A DNA stretch of 64,000 nt, from positions 868,001 to 932,000 of the forward strand of contig JAVTLE010000017.1 of assembly GCA_033439295.1 (NCBI GenBank). The letters run 5' to 3'. Shown here in pieces: positions 22,297 to 33,450 of this stretch. Numbering within the stretch: position 1 is the first letter of the stretch; each line of letters starts with the position of its first letter. Source of the stretch: Deuterostichococcus epilithicus. Lineage: Eukaryota; Chlorophyta; Trebouxiophyceae; Prasiolales; Stichococcaceae. The translations under genes and the position numbers were made by a program. The notes under the pieces are model-generated. The model did no database searches and was not told the DNA's origin. It saw only the letters and a program-made list of their open reading frames with translations.

Positions 22297-23477
22297 ATGC
22301 AGCGCCACGAGGCAGGCAGAATTTTCTTGGAGCACATCATCCAAGACGACCCGTGCTTTGATCACACGGCATTGCGGGGTTTGAAGGATATCAGGACATC
22401 GCATGGCCGCCTCACTTGCACGCTGCCGGTCGACAAGCGCGTACAGAACAGGTTGGAACGCCTTGTGAGATGCCTTATTTGCATCATCATGCATAGGAGG
22501 TGATGGATTTTGCAAAGCTGCACATATGTACCTTCTTGTGTCTACTGCCGCAAAGAGCCCCGCATGCGGGCACGTGCATGCCAAGAAATCTGAGGGTCAA
22601 AGCGCGTAACCTTGGGCTTATTCCAACAAGATTGATGGACCCCATTGATTCTTTTTCTCCAGGTACGGCACCCTTCATGGCGGCTGCACAGGTGTGCCAC
22701 ACTGCAGCCTGCATGGATGCCACCTAGTGACGCAAATGCATCAAGGATTGCTCCGTGCAGCAGGGCTTGCGATGCCTTTGTCATGCAGTTCGATGCGTTG
22801 CACATTACCAAATTGAGTCGAGCCGCGGTCAGATGTACAAGAATGTGTCAGAGTCTGCTGATTATGCGCCGTACAGCAACTCTGGTGGATACCGTCGGCT
22901 CTGCGGCGCTTGTCACCATGTCGCTCAAGTCAGGCGTGTCGCTCGCGATCAATGTGAACTACATCTCTGCAATGCCCGGCGGCGAAGATGCCGAGATCGA
23001 CGCCCGCGTCGTGAAGGTGAGCAACTCTGCTAGCAATCGCCACTGGCATTGCAACATTGGAACCATACTAATGACAAGTTGCGCGTGCAAACATCCCTGT
23101 ATTTGAATTGTGCTGCAATCACACAATGCTTGACGATGGACTCTCTATGTCCGTGCCGCAGGTGGGGCAATCCATCGCCACCATTGACGTGCTCATACGA
23201 CGGAAGAGCACCGGGCAGCTGGTCTCACAGGTGGGGTACTACGGACGACGAATGTGCAATATGCCAAGACGTTTGTGTCTTCATCCGGACTGGGTATGGT
23301 GTTGATGCATGCGACATTCAAGTCTCAGTCCCAAAGCAACTTGTGAACTGAGCGCAGGGTGTCCACGTGAAATTCCTCAACGTTGCCGAAGGTAAGCCGC
23401 CATCGGCGGAAAATGCAATCAAGGAGGTGGAAAAGCTTGGCATCGGATCACCAACTCGCCAGCAGTCGAAGCTGTAG
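22297..23477 (+). CDS. ACOT13-like acyl-CoA thioesterase (hotdog fold)
   Basis: Five exons give 170 residues with all phases consistent: 22297-22451, 22663-22691, 22877-23016, 23162-23230 and 23358-23477 (TAG). The PaaI/ACOT13 signature spans the first junctions: YGTLHGGCT followed by ATLVDTVGSAAL. Animal ACOT13 has GTLHGGLTATLVD. The hotdog strand NVNYISAMPGGEDAEIDARVV and the ending SQGVHVKFL also match. Family members hydrolyse medium/long-chain acyl-CoA, often in mitochondria. No clear targeting peptide is visible in the first 20 residues. The ATG at 22297 is the first in frame and gives a normal family length. The last exon reads through a possible GTAAGC donor at 23392 to a natural stop. 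Confidence 0.85.
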
Positions 23478-23616
23478 AGGCACCGCACGCTGACGCAGTC
23501 TGACCCTAGCATATTATTGCTGCTCCGGCCACGAAAAAGTACACGCATGGCTTCAGGATCACTCATAGCTCCAAGATGGGTATGTGATCCATTTTTTGTG
23601 ATCATTTACTGTTGAT

Positions 23617-24303
23617 CTTGGACTTGGACTTGGTAACATACTGTGCAATCAATGGCTGACTATAGCACAGGCCCAAACGCGGTCGGAATGCGCAACAGCA
23701 GCTGACAAGCTGAGGGAACAAACGGAAAGGGCGTCGAGCAGACCAAAACGACATCGGCAACCTTGTCCTGTCATAGAGTCATGTGCCACAGCACTCGCGG
23801 GTAAACTCAGTAAACCCCGCGCAGACATACAGGACCAGTTGCGGACAAGGCGCCGAGCACTCTGGCTTGCTGGGACCGGAAAAGCCGTGAGGCGCCCTGC
23901 AGGCTGGTGGAAGCAGGCCAAACACAAAAGCCAAGGACTGAAAAACACCTGCTAGGCCTAACCTCCCGCTGCCAAGGCTGCGGGATGTCTGACGGCGCAA
24001 CATTTCTAAAGTGCCCCCGGCATCTGGGCTAGCTGCTCCCGTCGCAGGATTCCGCGAGCGCTATGGCAGCCCGCTCCAAAAACCCAAACACAGAAATGAA
24101 ATCGCCAGCTACTTTCATGCCGACCCAAAAGTCCCGAAAGCAAGGCGCCCTTTGTCTCGAAAGCATGACGATGATAGGCCTGCCTCACTGAGAGCTCGAG
24201 CCCCAACCCTCTAGCTCTGCAAAGCGATCGGCGCAATGCCGCAGAACCCCAAGTTGCTGCATGAACGCCTCGACTGTGGCGTCGCCCCGGCTGAACAACT
24301 CCA
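23617..24303 (-). mobile_element. LINE 3' end, minus orientation, 5'-truncated
   Basis: Read on the minus strand this is the last part of LINE ORF2 followed by the 3' untranslated region, ending in the (AAGTCC)n-type tail seen here as ttggacttggacttgg from about 23617. It abuts a plus-strand copy of the same LINE at about 24303, so two truncated copies sit back to back with tails outward. Confidence 0.85.
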
Positions 24304-26015
24304 GGTGGTGGTTTACACCACCGCGCGCGGCGCGGAGGCGGCGCCACAGCTCACCTACATGTCCGCCCCCATCCAGGTGCTTGACACGTTCAGGTACCTA
24401 GGGTTTGACCTGCACAGCACGAAGCCATTTGCGTCGAGCGCAGCGGACCAGGCGGCGTCTGCCTGACGCGCCGCGCTCGCACTTGGGGATGGTGGAGCGT
24501 GAAAATTGAAAGAACCTTTGACCGGAAGGACTGCATAATCGCTGTCGTGATCTCAGGCTGCATGATCCTGCACTGCTCATGCATCTCTATGACGCACTTG
24601 TGCACCCGGTGATGCTGTACGGTGTGGAGACTTGGGGGCCTGGGGCGCTGTGTGGCAAGCCAGCGGCATGGAGGCTTGTGAGAAAGTGCAGAGGAGCTTT
24701 TTGCGGGCTCTTCTTGGCGTGCATGCAGGCACGCCCAAGGCGGCGCTACTCGGCGAGGCGGGCTGCTTTGAGGCGGCGCACACAGCAGTGACGCTGATCT
24801 GCCGCTTCTGGAACCGGCTGGTGGACATGCCTGACGCGCGGCTGACCAAGCAGGCGTTCCTCGAGAACGTCAGCATGGCAGGCCGCGGCGGCGGCATCCA
24901 CTCGGCCTGCTGGGCAGCCCAGGTGGCCTCGTTCCTGGACTTCATGTCCCCCATTGTTGACGGTGTGCCGCAGCACATCGACCCTGACGTAGCCACGGCG
25001 GTGCTGCAGCGCCGACACTTTGAGTCGGTGAATGGCAGCGACGTCCGCAAGGTATGCGAGTGGCTGCAGGTTCGGGGCCCTCTGGCTTTTGGTGCCTACG
25101 AACCAGCTATGTATCTGCAGGCGGTGGCCTCCAGGACCGGCCGCGTTCGGCTGGCGCAGGTTCGCACCGGCTCCCATTGGCTGCGGGTGGAGACAGGGCG
25201 GTGGGCCAGGCTGCCGCGCGAGCAGCGCAGCTGTCAGCGCTGCGACAGCGGCGAGGTTGATGACGCAGAGCACATGCTCTGGGGGTGTTCTGCTCTGCTA
25301 GACCAGCGCCTCCATTACGTGGAGCTGTTCAGCCGGGGCGACGCCACAGTCGAGGCGTTCATGCAGCAACTTGGGGTTGTTTCTGCGGCATTGCGCCGAT
25401 CGCTTTGCAGAGCTAGAGGGCTAGGGCTCGAGCTCTCAATGAGGCCTATCATGATCATGCTTTCGAGGCAGAGGGCACCTTGCTCTCGGGACTTTTGGGG
25501 TCGGCATGGGGGTAGATGGCGATTTCAGTTTCTGTGTTTGGGTTTCGGAGTGGTGTGCCATAGCGTTCGCGGAATCTTGCGATGGGAGCGGCTAGCTCAG
25601 GTGCCGGGGGCATTTTAGACATGTTGCGCAGTCAGACATCCCGTAGCCTTGGCAGCGGGAGGTTAGGCTTAGCGTGTGTTTTTCAGTCCTTGGCTTTTGT
25701 GTTTGGCCTGTTTTCCACCAGCATGCAGGGCGCCTCACGGTGTTTCCGGTCCCAGCGAGCCAGAGAGCTCGGCGCCTTGTGCGCAACTGGTCCTGTATGT
25801 CTGCGCGGGGTTTACTGGGTTTACCCGCGAGTGCTGTGGCACATGACTCTATGACTGGACAAGGTTGCCGATGTCGTTTTGGTCTGCTCGACGCCCTTTC
25901 CGTTTGTTCCCTCAGCTTGTCGCTTGCTGTTGCGCATTCTGACCGCCTTCGGGCCTATGCTATAGTCAGCCACTTGACTGCACAGTATGTTACCAAGTCC
26001 AAGTTTAAGCTCCAC
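24303..26015 (+). mobile_element. LINE copy, plus orientation, 5'-truncated, with SINE fragment inside
   Basis: This copy starts inside the reverse transcriptase C-terminal part (VVVYTTARGA, then FRYLGFDLHS) and runs to the 3' tail near 26012. A 48-bp fragment of the SINE-like element (about 24480-24527) interrupts it, flanked by ACT on both sides. After it the ORF2 C-terminal region reads open from 24632 to 25618, including the zinc-knuckle C-x2-C-x9-H-x4-C. The earlier RT motifs are absent, so it cannot move on its own. Confidence 0.88.
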
Positions 26016-26039
26016 GTGCAAGAGGCGCTGGTCTAGAAG

Positions 26040-26335
26040 ACTTGGGGGTGGTGGAGCGTGAAAAGTGAAAGAACCTTTGACCGGAAGATTGTTTGTGAAA
26101 GTGGAATTAAATCCACTTATATACACAACCAAGAGATGAGTGTCACCCGAAGGTGATCGATAGCGATGGGTGATTGCCGAAGCAATGCGAAAGCAAGGCA
26201 GTCATATGTATGACCATGACCCAATTCAATCTTTTTTTTTCCGCATGAGTCGTGAATCGAACTCGAGACCCCATGGGTATTGTTCCGTTTTCCAACCACT
26301 TGGGGGTGGTGGAGCGTGAAAACTGAAAGAACAGA
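26040..26335 (-). mobile_element. SINE-like element, minus, partial-plus-full dimer
   Basis: A full copy (about 26040-26306) is joined to a 3'-end fragment (about 26303-26335). Read on the minus strand it has a tRNA-type B box (GAGTTCGATTC), two short stem-loops and the 3' end ccaccacccccaag. Confidence 0.75.
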
Positions 26336-27012
26336 GCAGAGCATGTGATCTGCGTCATCAACCTCGCCGCTGTTGCAGCACTGACAGCTGCGCTGCTCGC
26401 GCGGCAGCCTGGCCCACCGCCCTGTCTCCACCCGCAGCCAGTGGGAGCCGGTGCAAAACTGCGCCAGCCGAACGCGGCCGGTCCTGAAGCCACCGTCTGC
26501 AAACACACAGCCGGTTCGTAGGCACCAAAAGCCACGGGGCCTCGAATGTGTAGCCACTCGCGTACAGAGGGCACCTTGCTCTCGGGACTTTTGGGGTCGG
26601 CATGGGGGTAGATGGCGATTTCAGTTTCTGTGTTTGGGTTTCGGAGTGGTGTGCCATAGCGCTCGCGGAATCCTGCGATGGGAGCGGCTAGCTCAGGTGC
26701 CGGGGGCACTTTAGACATGTTGCGTCGTCAGACACCTCGCGGCCATGGCAGCGGGAGGTTAGGCCTAGCGGGTGTTTTAAAGTTTCTGGCTTTTGTGTTT
26801 GGCCTGTTTTCCACCAGCATGCAGGGCGCCTCAGGTGTTTCCGGTCCCCAGCGAGCCGCGCATCGATCGGCGCAATGCCGTAGAAACACCCCCAAGCTGG
26901 CAAGGTCCTGCTTGGTCTTGTCTTGGATTTGGTTACATAATGTGCAGTCAAGTGGCTGACTATAGCACAGGCCCGAAGGCGGTCGGGATTCGCAACAGCA
27001 AGCGACAAGCCG
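26336..27012. mobile_element. Scrambled LINE fragments in both orientations
   Basis: In order these are: a minus ORF2 fragment (26336-26567), a plus 3'-UTR fragment (26568-26863), a minus ORF2-end fragment (26864-26913) and a minus tail (26914-27012). All match the same LINE. The junctions look like nested insertions or rearrangement. Confidence 0.75.
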
Positions 27013-27246
27013 AGCTTTGCCGCCGCCACCTGCCACCTGCCACCTGCTTCTTGATTGGCTTGCCACCCGTCACCCACCGCCCGTCACCCGCCGCCATCCG
27101 CCACCAGCTACCCGCCGCACAAACAGTGTTTCTGAACACTCGCCACCGCCCACACAGTGTTTTCGAACACTCATGACCACCCATCACTCACCACCCCTCG
27201 TTCCTGCCGCCGCTTGCCGCCGCCACCTGCCACCTGCCACTTACCC
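27013..27246. repeat. C/A-rich minisatellite (CCACC/GCCACCT type)
   Basis: Irregular repeats of ccacc, ccgcc and gccacct include the block agtgttttcgaacactcatg and the phrase ccacccatcactcacc. The same block recurs in reverse orientation at 37652-38540. Confidence 0.8.
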
Positions 27247-27714
27247 TCGGCCTGCTGGGCAGCCCAGGTGGCCTCGTTCCTGGACTTCTTGTCCCCCATT
27301 GTTGACGGTGTGCCGCAGCACATCGACCCTGACGCAGCCACGGCGGTGCTGCAGCGCCGACACATTGAGTCGGTGAATGGCAGCGACGCCCGCAAGGTAC
27401 GCGAGTGGCTGCAGATTCGGGGCCCTCTGGCTTGTGGTGCCTACGGACCAGCTATGTATCTGCAGGCGGTGGCCTCTAAGACCGGCCGCGTTCGGCTGGC
27501 GCAGTTTCGCACCGGCTCCCATTGGCTGCGGGTGGAGACAAGGCGGTGGACCGGTCTGCCGCGCGAGCAGCGCAGCTGTCAGCGCTGCGACAGCGGCGAG
27601 GTTGATGACGCAGAGCACATGCTCTGGGGGTGTTCTGCTCTGCTAGACCAGCGCCTCCATTACGTGGAGCTGTTCAGCCGGGGCGACGCCACAGTCGAGG
27701 CATTCATGCAGCAG
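27247..27714 (+). mobile_element. LINE ORF2 C-terminal fragment, plus
   Basis: This codes SACWAAQVASFLDF through the zinc-knuckle to FMQQ, nearly the same as other copies. It is framed on both sides by the C-rich minisatellite. Confidence 0.85.
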
Positions 27715-28431
27715 GACTCACCCGCCACCACATGCCGCACGCAGCCACCCGCCGACACTGCCACCACTTGCTCCTTGCCATCCTCCCACCGCCTTCCTAC
27801 CCGCCGCCTCATCACCGTCACCACCGTACCGCCGCATCACCTCGCTGGCACCTTCACCGTCACCGTCGTCGTCACCATCCACACCACACACGCAAGCACG
27901 AAGAAAAACATCCAATCGTCGCTGTCACTATCACCATCATCATCACCGAGACTTAGAGGGAGAGCACATGGAAGAAGACCGGATTCCACTAATAGCACGG
28001 ACTCATCTAGAGCCAGGCACCCGCGGAACCCGCTGGCATGGAGGCGTCGACCACAAATGACTGGGGTTCCCGGCGTTGCGCGTTAGCCGATAGCTGGCGG
28101 CGTCAGCCGCCCTGGATGTCAGCCATTGCGAGCGCCAGCCCTCTGTTACCTTCGGCTCGGTTGCTTTCACCAGCATGCAAGACGTCTCGCGGCTGAATGG
28201 CCCCAGCGAGCCAGAGAGCTCGGCGCCTTGTGCGCTACCAACCTGCATGTCTGCGCGGGATTTACTGGGTTTACCCGCGGGTGTTGTGGCACATGATGAC
28301 TCTATGACTGGACATGGTTGCCGATGTCGTTTTGGTCTGCTCGACGCCCTTTCCGTTTGTTCCCTCAGCCTGTTTTTTCTTTTGTTTGTTTGGTTTTTAC
28401 AGTGGGCGTCCAGACCAAAGTCAAGTCCTAG
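27715..28431 (+). mobile_element. Second LINE-like 3'-end family with C/A-rich VNTR head (family 2), plus
   Basis: A CCACC-rich and CATCAC-rich block (27715-27960) leads into a conserved segment (ggaagaagaccggattccac onward, about 27968) and then a 3' region related to the main LINE 3' UTR (accagcatgcaaga, tttactgggtttacccgcgg). The whole arrangement is repeated in reverse at 36854-38807. Confidence 0.7.
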
Positions 28432-28558
28432 AACAAGGCAATGCGGCACAATGCGGCATCCCACGTGTGAATGAGGGCGCGGCGGGGTGGATCTCCAAAG
28501 GAATCGTCGTTCGAAAAATGTCGGTGGAGGACGCTGAAATCACTAGGGAATGCAGGTC

Positions 28559-28935
28559 CTATGAGACTCGCAAAAGGCAATAGTTATGATGAGGCTAAAC
28601 TGTCTGATGGTTCTGCAAGTGCGGGGTCACGGCGGTAGCGGCAGCAAAGCCGTGCACACGCGGCTGGAACGATCCGCTGACAAACTAGCGCGCTAGATAA
28701 GACGTGGAGCCAAAGTCTCTCTGTGCCACGGCACCCGCGGGTAAACCCAGTAAACCCCGCGCAGACATGCAGGCCGGTAGCGCACAAGGCGCCGAGCTCT
28801 GTGGCTCGTTGGGGCCGTTCCGCCGCAAGGCGTCCTGCATGCTGGTGAAAGCGACCGACCCCAAGGTAACAAAGGGCTGGCGCTCGCAATGGCTGACATC
28901 TAGGCGGCTGACGCCGCTGGCTATCGGCTAATGCG
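28559..28935 (-). mobile_element. Family 2 3' end, minus
   Basis: Read on the minus strand this matches the 3' part of family 2 and ends at the same point as the copy at 36854 (tatgagact...gcaatag). It shares about 80 bp of 3'-UTR core with the main LINE. Confidence 0.75.
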
Positions 28936-29706
28936 CAACGCCGAGCACCCTGGTCAACAAGGCTGCCCACTTTCTCCAACCCTGTTCGGCATCTTCATTG
29001 ATGACTTCCAGGCTGAGCTCGAAGCCGGCTCCGCCGGCTTCGCCCTTCCCACACTGTCCGGCGTGTAGACGCCGGCGCTCTTCTACGCGGACGACCTGGC
29101 ACTGGTGTCCACCACCGTCGCCGGCCTGCAGGCGCAGCTGGACCTCTAGCTGGCCTACAGCAAGCGCTGGCGGCTCACCGTCAACGTCAAGAAGACGAAG
29201 GTGGTGGTGTACACCACCGCGCGCGGCGCGGTGGCGGCGCCACAGCTCACCTACATGTCCGCCCCCATCCAGGTGCTTGACACGTTCAGGTACCTGGGGG
29301 TTGACCTGCACAGCACGAAGCCATTTACTTCGAGCGCAGCGGACCGGGCGGCGTCCGCCCGACGCGCCGCGCTCGCACTGCATAATCGCTGTCGTGATCT
29401 CGGGCTGCATGATCCTACACTGCCCATGCATCTCTTTGACGCACTTGTGCGCCCGGTGATGCTGTACGGTGTGGAGACTTGGGGGCCTGGGGCGCTGTGT
29501 GGCAAGGCCAGCGGCATGGAGGCTTGTGAGAAAGTGCAGAGGAGCTTTTTGCGGGCTCTTCTTGGCGTGCGTGCAGGCACGCCCAAGGCGGCGCTACTCG
29601 GCGAGGCGGGCCGCTTTGAGGCGGCGCACACAGCAGTGACGCTGATATGCCGCTTCTGGAACCGGCTAGTGGACATGCCCGACACGCGGCTCACCAAGTA
29701 GGCGTT
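28936..29706 (+). mobile_element. LINE copy, plus, RT motif B onward, broken
   Basis: It starts at QGCPLSPTLFGIFIDDF (RT motif B), has ALFYADDLALVS (motif C) and runs to the middle of the ORF2 C-terminal region, where a SINE follows. Two stop codons interrupt the frame near motif C (TAG at about 29068 and 29147). It is therefore dead. Confidence 0.88.
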
Positions 29707-29972
29707 AGTGGTTGGAAAACGGAAAAATCCCCATGAGGTCGCGAGTTCGATTCACGACTCATGCGGACAAAAACAAGGAGTGAATTGGGTCATAGTCATA
29801 CATATGACTGCCCTGCTTTCGCATTGCTTCGGCAATCACCCATCGCTATTGATCACCTTCGGCTGAACACTCCACCATCTCTTGGTTGTGTATATAAGTG
29901 GATTTAATTCACTTTCACAACCAACCTTCCGGTCAAAGGTTCTTTCACTTTTCACGCTCCACCACCCCCAAG
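29707..29972 (+). mobile_element. tRNA-headed SINE-like element, full monomer, plus
   Basis: About 266 bp. It begins agtggttggaaaacgg (A-box-like), has the B-box GAGTTCGATTC about 35 bp later, an A-rich bridge and the stem attgcttcggcaat. A long stem of ggttgtg/cacaacc encloses gtgga/tccac. The 3' end is ccaccacccccaag. No ORF. It is the only clear monomer in the window. Confidence 0.75.
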
Positions 29973-30665
29973 CTCAGCGGCACGTTTCTACAACCAACCA
30001 ACAACCGGGATCCCTCAGCCGCAATTTTTCTGTGGCTTCTCGTTTCTCCTCAAACCTTGCACACACATTCTGTACATATTCATAAGCACACCCGCCGTGA
30101 TTGTGCACTGTTTGCTCTTGCATCGCCAGCGTCAGCGATTTTCGGAATGTTAACGGCTGTCAGCAGATTTTTCGAAAATTTCCGCACTCTTGTCAGCTTG
30201 CGCTTACGCACAACGTCATGATTGCTCCACGCTTGCTGCTGCACTTGCATCATGAGCACAGCCACGCGCTCACGCCGCCCTGACACACTTTTTGTGCAGC
30301 TTGTGGCTGACTGTCGGTTGGCCACGTCAGCAAGCACCAGTCGCAGAGATCTGCAGCGGTTAGTCAAGAAATACTAAAGTCCGGTGCAAAAGTTTTCGTC
30401 CCTTGTCTGACAGCTGGGCTGAAAATAACTTGAAGCGGCTGTTGCACAACTTGGCAGCCGGCTGCTGATTCAGTCGTGCTACTAGACCCTTTCACCGAGC
30501 TCTTGTGAAAAGGGCACGGCCAGGGGCGATTGGTCGAGCGAAAGGTGGGCCGCCAGGTGTCACCCTTTAAAGGCTGGTAACGACAGATGGTGACATGGCT
30601 CGGTCCGGCCGGTAGCGGAGCCGCGCACAGCGCGAGGCTGCGGCGGCACCGGCCAACAAAATAGG
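29973..30665. other. Unassigned spacer between SINE and longest LINE
   Basis: About 690 bp with lower GC than the flanks. There is no match to the other repeats here and no supported gene. It may be older intergenic DNA or the 5' part of the next LINE. Confidence 0.5.
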
Positions 30666-33221
30666 GACATGAGTGTAAGCAACACATGCAGGGTGGTGGG
30701 GGACGCTGCAACGCTGCCATCACTGCTGAAGTATCACTTTTGGGAGTCAACTGTGGGTGTGCTTAAGCTTGATGCCCTCTCTGTTGCTGCTGCTGAGCTC
30801 GCGCCGTGTCTTGCTGCCGTCTTCAATGCTTGCCAGAGGGTGGGGGCGCTGCCGCGCGCTTGGGCGCTTTGCGGCATCATCCCCATCCACAAGGGTGGCG
30901 ATGTTACTGACCCTGGCAACTACCGCGGCATCGCGGTGGACTCTCTGTTAGCAAAGCTGTACGCAGCGATGCTCAACGAGAGGCTCATGGAGTGGACCGA
31001 GCGCCACGGGCTGCGTGCCCGCGGACAGGCTAGCTTCCGGAGGGACCACCGCACCACTGACCAGGTGTTTGTGCTCCGCACGCTCATTGAGCGAGCCCGT
31101 GCAGACAAAAAGCCGCTGTATGTATGTTACGTTGACTTCAAAAAAGCATATGACACCATTCCACGTGACCTGCTGTGGCACAAACTGCAACGCATCGGGG
31201 TGCATGGGGACTTCTTGCGGGCGGTGCAGGCTTTGTATGCGGAGGTGCCCATGGGGGTGCAGTTTGCTGACGGCATGTCTGCCACGTTCGATTCCCTGCT
31301 AGGTGTGAAACAGGGCTGCCCACTTTCTCCAACCCTGTTTGGCATCTTCATTGATGACTTCTAGGCTGAGCTCGAAGCCGGCTCCGCCGGCTTCGCCCTT
31401 CCCACACTGTCCGGCGTGCAGACGCCGGCGCTCTTCTACGCGGACGACCTGGCACTGGTGTCCACCACCGTCGCCGGCCTGCAGGCGCAGCTGGACCTCT
31501 TGCAGGCCTACAGCAAGCGCTGGCGGCTCACCGTCAACGTCAAGAAGACGAAGGTGGTGGTGTACACCACCGCGCGCGGCGCGGTGGCGGCGCCACAGCT
31601 CACCTACATGTCCGCCCCCATCGAGGTGCTTGACACGTTCAGGTACCTGGGGGTTGACCTGCACAGCACGAAGCCATTTGCTTCGAGCGCAGCGGACCGG
31701 GCGGCGTCCGCCCGACGCGCCGCGCTCGCACTGCATAATCGCTGTCGTGATCTCGGGCTGCATGATCCTGCACTGCTCATGCATCTCTTTGACGCACTTG
31801 TGCGCCCGGTGATGCTGTACGGTGTGGAGACTTGGGGGCCTGGGGCGCTGTGTGGCAAGGCCAGCGGCATGGAGGCTTGTGAGAAAGTGCAGAGGAGCTT
31901 TTTGCGGGCTCTTCTTGGCGTGCGTGCAGGCACGCCCAAGGCGGCGCTACTCGGCGAGGCGGGCCGCTTTGAGGCGGCGCACACAGCAGTGACGCTGATC
32001 TGCCGCTTCTGGAACCGGCTGGTGGACATGCCTGACGCGCGGCTGACCAAGCAGGCCTTCCTCGAGAACGTCAGCATGGCCGGCCGCGGCGGCGGCATCC
32101 ACTCGGCCTGCTGGGCAGCCCAGGTGGCCTCGTTCCTGGACTTCATGTCCCCCATTGTTGACGGTGTGCCGCAGCACATCGACCCTGACGCAGCCACGGC
32201 GGTGCTGCAGCGCCGACACTTTGAGTCGGTGAATGGCAGCGACGCCCGCAAGGTACGCGAGTGGCTGCAGATTCGGGGCCCTCTGGCTTTTGGTGCCTAC
32301 GGACCAGCTATGTATCTGCAGGCGGTGGCCTCCAGGACCGGCCGTGTTCGGCTGGCGCAGTTTCGCACCGGCTCCCATTGGCTGCGGGTGGAGACAGGGC
32401 GGTGGGCCGGTCTGCCGCGCGAGCAGCGCAGCTGTCAGCGCTGCGACAGCGGCGAGGTTGATGACGCAGAGCACATGCTCTGGGGGTGTTCTGCTCTGCT
32501 AGACCAGCGCCTCCAGCACGTGGAGCTGTTCAGCCGGGGCGACGCCACAGTCGATGCGTTCATGCAACAGGACCCTGCCAGCTTGGGGGTGTTTCTGCGG
32601 CATTGCGCCGATCGCTGCGCGGAGCTAGTGGGCTGGGGCTCGAGCTCTCAATGAGGCCTACCATCATCATGCTTTCGAGGCAGAGGGCACCTTGCTGTCG
32701 GGACTTTTGGAGTCGGCATGGGGGTAGATGGCGATTTCATTTTCTGTGTTTGGGTTTCGGAGTGGTGTGCCATAGCGCTCGCGGAATCCTGCGATGGGAG
32801 CGGCTAGCTCAGGTGCCGGGGGCAGTTTAGGCATGTTGCGCAGTCAGACATCCCGCAGCCTTGGCAGCGGGAGGTCAGGCTTAGCGTGTGTTTTTCAGTC
32901 CTTGGCTTTTGTGTTTGGTCTGCTTCCACCAGCATGCAGGGCGCCTCACGGCGTTTCCGGTCCCAGCGAGCCAGAGAGCTCGGCGCCTTGTGCGCAACTG
33001 GTCCTGTATGTCTGCGCGGGGTTTACTGGGTTTACCCGCAGGTGCTATGGCACATGACTCTATGACTGGGCATGGTTGCCGATGTCGTTTTGGTCTGCTC
33101 GACGCCCTTTCCGTTTGTTCCCTCAGCTTGTCGCTTGCTGTTGCGCATTCCGACCGCCTTCGGGCCTGTGCTATAGTCAGCCACTTGACTGCACAGTATG
33201 TAACCAAGTCCAAGTCCAAGT
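30666..33221 (+). mobile_element. Longest LINE copy: reverse transcriptase to 3' tail
   Basis: One frame runs 30669-32654 with a single TAG (31362-31364) between FIDDF and AELEA; the copy at 28936 has CAG there. RT blocks in order are PIHKGGDVTDPGNYRG, VDFKKAYDTIPRDLL (motif A), VKQGCPLSPTLFG (B), FYADDLALVS (C), LTVNVKKTKVVVY (D) and FRYLGVDL (E). A zinc-knuckle C-x2-C-x9-H-x4-C lies near the C-terminus. The 3' UTR (about 560 bp) ends in aagtccaagtccaag. No endonuclease domain is present, so it is 5'-truncated. It is an L1-like non-LTR element; the clade is not certain. Confidence 0.9.
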
Positions 33222-33342
33222 CCTTTCCGTTTGTTCCCTCAGCTTGTCGCTTGCTGTTGCGCATTCCGACCGCCTTCGGGCCTGTGCTATAGTCAGCCAC
33301 TTGACTGCACAGTATGTAACCAAGTCCAAGTCCAAGTCCAAA
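33222..33342 (+). mobile_element. 120-bp LINE tail inserted in LINE tail
   Basis: Directly after the (AAGTCC) tail of the longest LINE, a second copy of only the last 120 bp of the 3' UTR (from tcctttccgtttgttccc) begins and ends with its own (AAGTCC)n tail. Confidence 0.85.
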
Positions 33343-33450
33343 GGGAACGTTTGCCTTTTCCTTCTGGCTGTCTCCAATCACCCAGTTTCGGCTGTCGCGG
33401 CTGCGGGAGGCGTTTGCTGCGGCGCAGCGCCCCACAATCAGGAGTCTGGA
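33343..33450. other. Short unique spacer between two facing LINE tails
   Basis: About 108 bp unrelated to the LINE, with a plus-strand tail on its left and a minus-strand tail on its right. It may be the original target DNA. Confidence 0.55.
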
